The translations under genes and the position numbers were made by a program. The notes below the pieces were generated by a model. The model was not told the origin of the DNA. It made no database searches and saw only the letters and a list, made by a program, of their open reading frames with translations. 64,000 nt of DNA from Streptomyces sp. GQFP. GTDB lineage: Bacteria > Actinomycetota > Actinomycetes > Streptomycetales > Streptomycetaceae. The first letter of the stretch is position 1. Every line of letters begins with the position of its first letter. Location: contig NZ_CP089312.1 in assembly GCF_021545335.1 (NCBI RefSeq), positions 3,348,001-3,412,000 of the forward strand, given 5' to 3'. This document shows positions 27,076 through 34,093 of the stretch, piece after piece.

Positions 27076-28148
27076 CCACCAGCACTCCGGGCTCCCTCCC
27101 TCGCGGGGTCGCCGTACTGCGACCCGGGCCCCGCTTCTCCCTCCTCCTGCACCGACGGTCGGCCCTCGTCGCGGTCGCCCTTCTCGTGCTGCTCGCCCTG
27201 GTGATGACGGTCTCCGCCTGTGTCGGGCAGACGTACATCTCACCCGGTGAGGTGTGGGCGACGGTCCGAAGCGGCAGCGGCCCCGACGACCTCGTCGTCA
27301 ATGAGCTGCGGGTGCCCCGGATCGTGCTCGGGGCGCTCGTCGGGGCCGCCCTCGGGCTCGCGGGGGCGCTCGTGCAGAGCGTGACGCGCAATCCGCTGGC
27401 CAGCCCGGACGTCATCGGCGTCGGTCACGGGGCCGCCGCCGCGACCGTACTGGCGCTCGCCACCGGGGCCGTAGCCTCGCCCGGGGCCATGCCCGCCGTG
27501 TCCGTCGCGGGCGGGCTCGCGGCTGCCGCGCTGGTGTACGTACTCGCCTGGCGGCGCGGAATGCAGGCGAGCCGGTTCGTGCTCACGGGGGTCGGAATCG
27601 GCGTGGCACTCTCGGCGGTGGTCCAGCTCTACCTCACCGACAGCGAGCTGGAGGCCGCCGAGCAGGTCAAACTGTGGCTCACGGGCAGCCTGAACGGACG
27701 CGGCTGGGAACAGGCAGGCCCGCTGACCGTCGTACTGCTGCTGTCTCTCCCCGGCCTGATATGGGCCAGCAGAGCGCTGCGCCCCCTAGGGCTCGACACC
27801 GACACAGCCGCCGCGCTAGGCGTACGGATACAGCGAACGCAGCTAGGCCTGACCGTCCTAGGGGTCGTCCTGGCCGCCGTGGCGACCGGCGCCGCCGGCC
27901 CGATCGGCTTCATCGCACTCACCGCACCCCAACTGGCGAAACGCCTCACCCGCACACCTCAACTGCCGCTACTGGGCTCAGCGTTGACGGGGGCAGTGGT
28001 ACTGGTCGGGGCCGACCTGACGGCCCGCACGCTAATGCCCCCACTGGAAATCCCAGTAGGGGCACTAACAGCACTGGTGGGCGGCCCATACCTGCTATGG
28101 CTCCTGGCAGCCCCTAGGGGACAGGGGCGCAGCCCCGTCGTCCCCTAG
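27072..28148 (+). CDS. FecCD-family siderophore permease, second subunit
   Basis: 358 residues from GTG at 27072, overlapping the upstream stop. Motifs are NELRVPRIVLGALVGAALGL, VTRNPLASPDVIGVGHGAAA and GPIGFIALTAPQLAKRLT. The last 120 codons differ from the rest: eight CTA leucine codons and many A-ended codons appear after about 27780. The final residues (APRGQGRSPVVP) are encoded by a CCCCTAGGGG-type repeat. No ATPase gene follows, so the importer must borrow one encoded elsewhere. Confidence 0.92.
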   Translation: MTTSTPGSLPRGVAVLRPGPRFSLLLHRRSALVAVALLVLLALVMTVSACVGQTYISPGEVWATVRSGSGPDDLVVNELRVPRIVLGALVGAALGLAGALVQSVTRNPLASPDVIGVGHGAAAATVLALATGAVASPGAMPAVSVAGGLAAAALVYVLAWRRGMQASRFVLTGVGIGVALSAVVQLYLTDSELEAAEQVKLWLTGSLNGRGWEQAGPLTVVLLLSLPGLIWASRALRPLGLDTDTAAALGVRIQRTQLGLTVLGVVLAAVATGAAGPIGFIALTAPQLAKRLTRTPQLPLLGSALTGAVVLVGADLTARTLMPPLEIPVGALTALVGGPYLLWLLAAPRGQGRSPVVP

Positions 28149-28214
28149 GGGCGCGGGGCTGTATTCGATATGCGGCTCCGCCGCGTGGGCGCGACAAGCC
28201 ACGAAGCACCCGCA
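28118..28214 (+). repeat. Dispersed intergenic repeat, variant copy v, entering the permease 3-prime end
   Basis: Two CCCCTAGGGG palindromes (one with CCTAGGGGAC context) flank GCGCAGCCCC. The block then runs into GGGGCGCGGGGCTGTATTCG and a downstream tail. The GGGGCGCGGGG core is shared with family 2 copies elsewhere in the window. The stop codon of the permease (TAG) lies inside the second palindrome. Confidence 0.6.
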
Positions 28215-28239
28215 GCCGACTACGCACCCCCCGACGGAA

Positions 28240-29280
28240 CTAGATCGTCGCGGTGTCGATCACAAACCGGTACCGAACATCACTCGCCAGCACCCGCTCA
28301 TACGCCTCATTGATCTGCTCCGCACTGATCAGTTCGATCTCCGACCCCAACCCGTGCTCCGCACAGAAGTCCAGCATCTCCTGGGTCTCCTGAATCCCTC
28401 CGATGCCAGACCCCGCAAGGGTCTTACGACCGCCGATCACCGAGAACAGGTTCAGCGCGACAGGCTCCTCAGGCGCACCCACGTTCACGAACGCGCCGTC
28501 CGTCTTGAGGAGAGACAGGTACGCGTCCAGGTTCAGCGGAGCGGACACCGTCGACAGGATGATGTCGAACGTCCCGCGCAGCTCCTTGAACGTGGCCTCG
28601 TCACTGGTCGCGTAGTAGGACGACGCACCCAGCTTCAGCCCGTCCTCCTTCTTGCGCAGCGACTGCGAGAGGACGGTCACCTCCGCACCGAGCGCGCTCG
28701 CGATCTTGACGCCCATGTGGCCGAGGCCACCCATGCCGAGGATCGCGACCTTCTTGCCGGGACCGGCGTTCCAGTGCTTCAGCGGGGAGTACGTGGTGAT
28801 GCCGGCGCAGAGCAGCGGCGCGGCCACGTCGAGGGAGAGGCCGTCGGGGATGCGGACGGTGTAGTTCTCGTCGACGACGATCTTCTCGGAGTAGCCGCCG
28901 TAGGTCGGCTCACCGTTCTTGTCGAGGGCGTTGTACGTGCCGACACCGCCCTTGAGGCAGTACTGCTCCAGGCCGGCCGCGCAGTTCTCGCACTCGCGGC
29001 ACGAGTCGACGAGACAGCCCACGCCCACGTGGTCGCCGACCGTGAACTTGGTGACACCGGAACCGACCGCCTCGACGACACCGGCGATCTCGTGGCCGGG
29101 GACCATCGGGAAGATGGCCTCGCCCCAGCCCTCGCGGGCCTGGTGGATGTCGGAGTGGCAGATACCGGCGAACTTGATGTCGATCAGGACGTCGAACTCG
29201 CCGACCTCACGACGCTCGATCGTGGTCCGCTCCAGCGGAGCCTTGGCGGAGGGGGCGGCGTATGCAGCGACAGTGGTCAT
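28240..29280 (-). CDS. Zinc-dependent NAD(P)-alcohol dehydrogenase (cinnamyl-alcohol type)
   Basis: 346 residues. Catalytic zinc ligands lie in GICHSDIHQ (Cys) and [12 protein letters not shown] (His-Glu). The structural zinc site is four cysteines in [16 protein letters not shown]. The Rossmann motif is [13 protein letters not shown]. It resembles YahK/AdhC enzymes that reduce aldehydes with NADPH, but cofactor preference cannot be fixed here. Divergent from an XRE regulator, a recurrent pairing that suggests regulation by that protein. Confidence 0.92.
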   Translation of the reverse strand: MTTVAAYAAPSAKAPLERTTIERREVGEFDVLIDIKFAGICHSDIHQAREGWGEAIFPMVPGHEIAGVVEAVGSGVTKFTVGDHVGVGCLVDSCRECENCAAGLEQYCLKGGVGTYNALDKNGEPTYGGYSEKIVVDENYTVRIPDGLSLDVAAPLLCAGITTYSPLKHWNAGPGKKVAILGMGGLGHMGVKIASALGAEVTVLSQSLRKKEDGLKLGASSYYATSDEATFKELRGTFDIILSTVSAPLNLDAYLSLLKTDGAFVNVGAPEEPVALNLFSVIGGRKTLAGSGIGGIQETQEMLDFCAEHGLGSEIELISAEQINEAYERVLASDVRYRFVIDTATI

Positions 29281-29450
29281 GCCGGGGGTCTCCTAGGGGG
29301 ATTCCGTCCCCGGCCGCCTTCTGACCGGGCACGACGATCAGTCTGCCGAACGTTCCGCCTTTCACCCAGCCCACGCTTCTGCGTACGTCGGCCGGTCCTA
29401 CCACTGGCGGGGTCAGGCTCGTGTTCGTACGACCGGGAATACTGGACCGT

Positions 29451-30380
29451 ATGGACGAACAAGAGCACGCCGCGGGCCCCACCGCCGGAAACACCGGTGG
29501 AGCCCTGGACCGGCGTGCCGAGCTGAGCGAGTTCCTGCGCACCCGACGGGCCCGGCTCAAGCCGGAGGATGTCGGGCTGCCGGACTTCGGGAGGCACCGC
29601 AGGGTGCCCGGGCTGCGCCGCGAGGAGCTGGCCCAGCTGGCCGGGGTGTCCGTCGCGTACTACACGCGGCTCGAACAGGGGAACGGGCGGAACGTCTCCG
29701 CGGAGGTCCTGGACGCCATCGCCCGCGCCCTGCGGCTGACGGGCGCGGAGCACGCCCACCTCACCCACCTCGCGAAGCCGAAGCAGCACAAGAAGAAGCC
29801 GTCGGTGCGGGCGCAGGTCGTACGCGGGACGCTGCGGCAGCTGCTCGACACGATGGACGGCGTCCCGGCGTACGTTGCCGGGCGGCGTACGGACATCCTG
29901 GCGTGGAACGCGATGGCCGCGTCCCTCTTCGGCGACTGGGCCGAGCTGCCTCCGCAGGAACGGAACTGGGCCCGGCTGACGTTCCTTCGCCCCGACTACC
30001 ACGACCTGTTCCTGGACTGGGAGCAGAAGGCGATCGACATCGTCTGCCATCTGCGGATGGACGCGGGCTGCTATCCGGAGGACCCGAAGCTGGCCGCTCT
30101 GGTGGGCGAACTGTCCGTGAAGAGCGAGGAGTTCCGACGCCTGTGGGCCACCCACGACGTCAAGGAGAAGAGCCACGGCGTGAAGCGCTTCCGCCACCCC
30201 CTGGTAGGCGAACTCACCCTGAACTTCGAGTCGCTCAGCCTCCCGGACGACAGCGACCAGATGCTGATCGTCTACCACGCAGAACCGGCCTCACCTTCGG
30301 CGGAGGCGTTGCGGTTGCTGGCGAGCTGGGGGCGGGACGCGACGAGGGCGGGCAGCGGGTTTCAGGCGCCACCTGCGTGA
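29451..30380 (+). CDS. XRE-family regulator with MmyB-like ligand domain
   Basis: 309 residues from ATG at 29451. The helix-turn-helix is in LRREELAQLAGVSVAYYTRL, preceded by RRHRVPGLRREE typical of this actinobacterial family. The C-terminal domain (about 110-290) carries DILAWNAMAASLFGDW and RFRHPLVGELTLNFESL, as in MmyB-like ligand-binding domains, which may bind fatty acids. Divergent from the alcohol dehydrogenase across 170 bp. An in-frame start at 29421 is less likely. Confidence 0.9.
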   Translation: MDEQEHAAGPTAGNTGGALDRRAELSEFLRTRRARLKPEDVGLPDFGRHRRVPGLRREELAQLAGVSVAYYTRLEQGNGRNVSAEVLDAIARALRLTGAEHAHLTHLAKPKQHKKKPSVRAQVVRGTLRQLLDTMDGVPAYVAGRRTDILAWNAMAASLFGDWAELPPQERNWARLTFLRPDYHDLFLDWEQKAIDIVCHLRMDAGCYPEDPKLAALVGELSVKSEEFRRLWATHDVKEKSHGVKRFRHPLVGELTLNFESLSLPDDSDQMLIVYHAEPASPSAEALRLLASWGRDATRAGSGFQAPPA

Positions 30381-30409
30381 GGGGCTGCACCTGAAGCCGG
30401 CCGGACATG

Positions 30410-30913
30410 TCAGTCGACCTGCTTCCGCACCTCGGTCCGCTCCTCGTACGACTGGACGACGGCTCCACGGACCAGCCTGAGCGCGTGGAAACGCTGCTTC
30501 GGGATGTCGCCCCGCCTCATCGCCAACCACTCGTCCTTCCACTCCTCCGCATAACGCGCCCGCTGCGGTGCGGGGAGAATCAGGGAGATCAGGGAGCACT
30601 TGCGGTTGATCAGTTTCTCGCTTGTCCGTCGCGGGGAGGCGCGCCAAGAAAAACGTAGGCCCAGGAATTCGAAGGACAGGCGAGCCTCCCCCGCCACAAG
30701 GCGTGCCTCCAGGTAGTCGATCCGCGCTTGCCGCTCTTCGTCCTCGGCCGCGACGAGCGGGCCATCAAAAAATCCGTGGTCGAGCTCCCGCTCCAGTCGG
30801 CGAATCTCCCTGACGATGCGCGCTCCCCTTCTGCTCTCCCAGACTGCCCAAAGCCCGACCAGCAGTACGAGCCCGCTCATGATCACAGCGGACAATACGA
30901 AGAAGACTTCCAT
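30410..30913 (-). CDS. Membrane protein in the PadR operon
   Basis: 167 residues. An N-terminal membrane segment (FFVLSAVIMSGLVLLVGLWA) is followed by a charged helical middle (about 30-80). The conserved C-terminal patch LPAPQRARYAEEWKDEWLAM recurs in actinobacterial membrane proteins near PadR genes. Starts 17 bp after the padR-like gene stop, so it is probably co-transcribed and the target of that regulator. Function unknown. Confidence 0.78.
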   Translation of the reverse strand: MEVFFVLSAVIMSGLVLLVGLWAVWESRRGARIVREIRRLERELDHGFFDGPLVAAEDEERQARIDYLEARLVAGEARLSFEFLGLRFSWRASPRRTSEKLINRKCSLISLILPAPQRARYAEEWKDEWLAMRRGDIPKQRFHALRLVRGAVVQSYEERTEVRKQVD

Positions 30914-30930
30914 GCGCTGTCGGCATCCGT

Positions 30931-31272
30931 TCAGGAGTCGGTCGCTGGCCGGGCCGCAATCCGGTCGGCACTCTTGGGCTGTCGTTCGTACGCAGCCGCA
31001 AGAGCCAGCCGCGCTTGCTCCGCCCCGTCCGGAGTGAACCGGTAGTACCGGCGGCGCGGCCTCGGAGGGTCGGCGGCCTCGTGCTCTTTGGGGTCCTCCC
31101 AGAAACTCTCCAGTATTCCCGCACGCTCAAGCCGGGCCAGGATGGGGTGAATCGTTCCGCTCTGCAGCCCCACCGCCTGCCCGATCGTCAGGCCGTACTG
31201 AGCCTGGGTCGGGTTCTGGAGCAGTTCCTTGAGGACCAACTGCGTCTGCAGGGTCATTCGGAGTCCACTCAT
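30931..31272 (-). CDS. PadR-family transcriptional regulator
   Basis: 113 residues. The winged helix starts RMTLQTQLVLKELLQNPTQA and includes the recognition region GLQSGTIHPILARLERAG; the wing is RRRYYRFTPDG. It is the short PadR-s2 type, lacking the long C-terminal dimerisation domain. Two ACCTAGGT palindromes directly upstream are probable operator sites for autoregulation. Confidence 0.9.
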   Translation of the reverse strand: MSGLRMTLQTQLVLKELLQNPTQAQYGLTIGQAVGLQSGTIHPILARLERAGILESFWEDPKEHEAADPPRPRRRYYRFTPDGAEQARLALAAAYERQPKSADRIAARPATDS

Positions 31273-31279
31273 GCTCGAA

Positions 31280-31318
31280 GTCTACCTAGGTAGCCTCACA
31301 TTCTCCACCTAGGTAGAC
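31280..31318. promoter_or_regulatory. Double ACCTAGGT operator for the PadR regulator
   Basis: GTCTACCTAGG at 31280-31290 and CCTAGGTAGAC at 31308-31318 are a perfect inverted repeat. Each also contains a CTACCTAGGTAG-like palindrome; the two centres are 23 bp apart. It lies in the 102-bp divergent region between padR and the 68-residue gene. Confidence 0.75.
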
Positions 31319-31374
31319 ATAGACCTAACTGGCACAGTAGCGTCCACGGCGGAACGCGAGAGAGGACGACGACA

Positions 31375-31581
31375 GTGACCACGAAGGACACGAACGGAAC
31401 CGGCGCCGACAGGCCGGACGACGAGCCGCTCACCTGGGATTTCCGGCTGGACCGCTCAGGACTGATCGTCAAGGCCGGGCGGTATCTGCACCTGCGGACC
31501 TCACTCGGGCTGCTGCTGTGGCTGATCGCGGTATGCGCGAGCTGGGGCGCCTACCACTGGAACTGGCCCCTGCTGCCCTAG
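31375..31581 (+). CDS. Small single-pass membrane protein
   Basis: 68 residues from GTG at 31375, with GAGAGAGGACG upstream. A hydrophilic N-terminus (ADRPDDEPLTWDFRLDRSG) precedes one membrane segment (SLGLLLWLIAVCASWGAYHW). Divergent from padR across the ACCTAGGT sites, so possibly controlled by PadR. Function unknown. Confidence 0.65.
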   Translation: MTTKDTNGTGADRPDDEPLTWDFRLDRSGLIVKAGRYLHLRTSLGLLLWLIAVCASWGAYHWNWPLLP

Positions 31582-31630
31582 ACGTGTCACCGGTACCGTT
31601 GGACCCCGGAGAGCGACTCGGAGGATGCGC

Positions 31631-32029
31631 GTGACCACTCAGCCCGACCATGGCATGCAGGACCTGATTCCCCGCCCCGAACGAACCCCCGAAGCCGTCC
31701 GCACCGCCCTCGCCCGGATTGCCCCACACAGGCTGGACGACATGGAGCGGCACAAGGAGCAAGCCCTCTCCACCGCGATCCAGGACGGCAGAATCGGCCA
31801 CCTCCAGGCATGGCTCACCCACTGGCACGTGCAGGTCGAGATCGAGCGTCGCCCCGACCTGCACACCCGCCACCAGGCAGCTCTCACCGCCGTCCACGGC
31901 ACGAACGACAAGGGCGACCCGGCATTCCGGCGGAACATGAATGCACTGGCTGCGATCGAGGCCGAAGCCGCCCGTGCGGTGTCCGCATGGGCTGGCAGTG
32001 GGAGTACGACCCGGACGGGCGGCATGTGA
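31631..32029 (+). CDS. DUF6247-family protein (possible antitoxin-like partner)
   Basis: 132 residues from GTG at 31631 with CGGAGG upstream; the ATG at 31625 overlaps that site. LIPRPERTPEAVRTALARIA and QAWLTHWHVQVEIERRPDLH are the DUF6247 signature. It is helical and charged. It overlaps the next gene by 43 bp. Such a helical acidic protein overlapping a small basic beta-rich one recalls a toxin-antitoxin order, but no experimental link is known to me. Confidence 0.75.
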   Translation: MTTQPDHGMQDLIPRPERTPEAVRTALARIAPHRLDDMERHKEQALSTAIQDGRIGHLQAWLTHWHVQVEIERRPDLHTRHQAALTAVHGTNDKGDPAFRRNMNALAAIEAEAARAVSAWAGSGSTTRTGGM

Positions 32030-32238
32030 TCGGCGATGCCCCCCCGGCATTCATCGCCGAGGTGGAGAAGATGGCGAACGAACTGGTCCGTGCGGCAGCC
32101 GCGTTCTATCTGGGCGGCACCGGCTATCAGGGGGAGGGCCCGAAAGGTGCGTTCGCCCACGTACCCGGCGGCTTCTTCAACTACCTAGTCGTTCCCCGCC
32201 ACGAACGCCTCTACATCATGCAGGTGACCTACCCCTGA
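31987..32238 (+). CDS. Small ParE/RelE-like protein (possible toxin partner)
   Basis: 83 residues from ATG at 31987 inside the end of the upstream gene. EYDPDGRHVIGDAPPAFIAE leads into a helix (VEKMANELVRAAAAFYLGG) and closes with beta strands (FFNYLVVPRHERLYIMQVTY). The last strand pattern is like the C-terminal strand of ParE/RelE toxins, though the fold assignment is inference. It recurs beside DUF6247 genes in streptomycetes. Its last 10 bp overlap the convergent DUF397 gene. Confidence 0.7.
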   Translation: MGWQWEYDPDGRHVIGDAPPAFIAEVEKMANELVRAAAAFYLGGTGYQGEGPKGAFAHVPGGFFNYLVVPRHERLYIMQVTYP

Positions 32239-32444
32239 GCCCCGTCGCGCTTGAGCCCCACGACGAACGGCACCCACGCACCGGCGGTGAGCAGTAGCGC
32301 AGGACCGCCGGAGACCTTGGAGTCACGCACGGGGACGAGACCAGGGATGTTGTCGGCAACCTCGACGCAGTCGCCGCCGTCACCGTTGCTGTAGCTGCTC
32401 TTGAACCAGAGCGCGTCACTCAAGTCGGTCCGGTTGCTTGCCAT
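32229..32444 (-). CDS. DUF397 small regulatory protein
   Basis: 71 residues. WFKSSYSNGDGGDCVEVADN and VPVRDSK are the DUF397 signature. Such proteins are encoded beside WhiJ-type XRE genes and act with them. It overlaps the upstream XRE gene by 29 bp, so translation is coupled. The C-terminus (WVPFVVGLKRDGAQG) is longer than the usual WxxF end. Confidence 0.9.
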   Translation of the reverse strand: MASNRTDLSDALWFKSSYSNGDGGDCVEVADNIPGLVPVRDSKVSGGPALLLTAGAWVPFVVGLKRDGAQG

Positions 32445-33279
32445 TTCGGTAATCCTCTGCCGCCGCCTTGATCATCGCCAGGGACGTGTCCGGGGACAGC
32501 GCCACGGCCCTGAGCCGATCGTATGCCTTGCGGTACTGCTTCACGAGGGCCGGATCGTCGATGGTGTCACCGCTGTACGACGACTCGATGTAGATCAGTG
32601 GCGGCGCGTCCGGGAAGGTCATGACCTTGATGGAGGCAGCCATCAGAGGAAACGGGCCGCATGTCCGCGGAACGATCTGCGGAGTGATCCGGCGCCGTTC
32701 GGCCAACTCCACGATCCGGTCCAGCTGTTCGGCCATCTCCGGCGGCGGAAGGATCGGGTCGGTGAGCAGCGACTCGTGCAGAACCGCCCAGTACTCCGGG
32801 GTCGAGTGGTCGTCCTCGAAGAGACGGGCGCGGGCGAGCCGGGCCGCCACCTTCGCCTCGACCCACTCGTCCAGGGCCGCCGGGTGGGCCGACCGGACCA
32901 ACGCCCGTGCGTACGGGGCGGTTTGGAGCAGCCCAGGGAAGACGGCGGCGCACCACTCCTCAATGCACTCCGCGTACTTCTCCGCCTCCAGCACCTTCTC
33001 GAAGTACGCGGCATGCGCGCCCCTCCGCGCCTTCCGCACATCCTCACAATGCCGCTCGAAGAACCCGTCCGTCTTGAGCACCCGATCCGCGTGCCGAGCC
33101 AGTTCGATCGGCATCCGCCGCTCCCCGCGCTCGATGTCACTGAGGTACGTCTTGCCGAAGAAGATGCCCTCAAGGAACGCCTCCAGCGACAGCCCCGCCG
33201 CCTCCCTCTGCCACCTCAACTCCTTGCCGTAGAACGTCGGAACGCTCATCGAGCCGTCAATGTCCTTGCCCCGGGCCAC
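32416..33279 (-). CDS. WhiJ-like XRE regulator with DUF5753 domain
   Basis: 287 residues from GTG at 33279, with GGAGGAGGG six bases upstream; an internal ATG at 33249 (MSVPTFYGKEL) is an alternative. The helix-turn-helix (GLSLEAFLEGIFFGKTYLSD, then IERGERRMP) is followed by a DUF5753 domain (about 100-280) that includes WCAAVFPGLLQTAPYARALV. Members of this paralogous family influence development and antibiotic production. Works with the DUF397 protein and probably with the ATPase-like protein divergent from it. Confidence 0.9.
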   Translation of the reverse strand: MARGKDIDGSMSVPTFYGKELRWQREAAGLSLEAFLEGIFFGKTYLSDIERGERRMPIELARHADRVLKTDGFFERHCEDVRKARRGAHAAYFEKVLEAEKYAECIEEWCAAVFPGLLQTAPYARALVRSAHPAALDEWVEAKVAARLARARLFEDDHSTPEYWAVLHESLLTDPILPPPEMAEQLDRIVELAERRRITPQIVPRTCGPFPLMAASIKVMTFPDAPPLIYIESSYSGDTIDDPALVKQYRKAYDRLRAVALSPDTSLAMIKAAAEDYRNGKQPDRLE

Positions 33280-33392
33280 CGATCACCCTCCTCCGCTGTC
33301 CGGATCGCGAACGCGAACCCACTTCCACGGTAGCCAGCGGAACGCCAGTCTGTGAGCGAATCGTCACAGAGCGCACAGGAGATGTATCGCCC

Positions 33393-33599
33393 ATGACCAC
33401 CACCCCCAACGACACGATCCTCTGCGTGGAAGAACTCCACGCCGCCCTCGCCCTGCACGACATCACGCTGCCCTCGCTCGCGGTGGACCTGCCGACGTTC
33501 GCCTCCCCCTACCGTCCGGGCCTCGTCGCGCTCGGGAACTGCAACACCGCCACGGCCCGCGAACTCGCCGCCGCCCTCCGGAAGTCGGCCGAGCGGTGA
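33393..33599 (+). CDS. Small hypothetical protein of the whiJ-type cluster
   Basis: 68 residues from ATG at 33393. CVEELHAALALHDITLPSLA, then ARELAAALRKSAER. No known domain. Its stop overlaps the GTG of the ATPase-like gene (GTGA), so the two are probably translated together. Homologues with similar wording occur in whiJ-type clusters (my recollection). Confidence 0.7.
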   Translation: MTTTPNDTILCVEELHAALALHDITLPSLAVDLPTFASPYRPGLVALGNCNTATARELAAALRKSAER

Positions 33600-34093
33600 G
33601 CTTCGTACTCACCCTCCTCGCCACCCCGAAGGCCGTCCCCGAACTGCGCCACCGGCTCCGCGACCACACCCACGACGTACGGCTGTGCGTCAGCGAGTTG
33701 GTCACCAACGTCATCGACCACCTGGGCGAGGGCACCCCCGTCACCGTCCGGGTCACCGGCACCCCCTGCGGCCGTACCCGCGTCGAAGTCACCGATCCAG
33801 ATCCCCGCGTACTCCCCGTCCTCCTGCGTGCCACCGCCACGGACGAGTCGGGCCGGGGTATAGCGCTCCTCGACGCCCTCACCCACCGGTGGGGCGTGGA
33901 GCAGGGAGCGGACCGCAAAACGGTCTGGTGCGAGTTGGGCGGCACACGACAACGGCCTGGCCAGGACACGGAGTCCCAGCCAGGCCGGCTGCCTACGACG
34001 TACGGCGAGGGTTACTTGACCCTTACGACCCTTACTTGCCGTAATACGCGTTATAGATCGAGATCGTCGACTTGTTCCCCTTCTTGTCGGTGA
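33596..34093 (+). CDS. HATPase_c anti-sigma-like protein with aberrant C-terminal tail
   Basis: 165 residues from GTG at 33596. The Bergerat N box is in LCVSELVTNVIDHLGEGTPV and the G1-like box in DESGRGIALLDALTHRWGV, as in RsbW/AbaA-region kinases. The homologous part ends near KTVWCELGG (about residue 118). The last 48 residues run through a terminator-like hairpin (33952-33986) and 62 bp into the antisense of the convergent subtilase gene, using AT-rich codons unusual here. The stop has probably been lost. Some catalytic Asn spacing is typical but ATP binding is untested. Confidence 0.8.
   Translation: MSFVLTLLATPKAVPELRHRLRDHTHDVRLCVSELVTNVIDHLGEGTPVTVRVTGTPCGRTRVEVTDPDPRVLPVLLRATATDESGRGIALLDALTHRWGVEQGADRKTVWCELGGTRQRPGQDTESQPGRLPTTYGEGYLTLTTLTCRNTRYRSRSSTCSPSCR
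33952..33986. terminator. Hairpin inside the end of the ATPase-like gene, downstream of the subtilase
   Basis: A perfect 9-bp stem, CGGCCTGGC / GCCAGGCCG, with a 17-nt loop. It lies 46 bp beyond the subtilase stop on the minus strand, the usual place for its terminator, but within the open frame of the ATPase-like gene. Confidence 0.55.
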
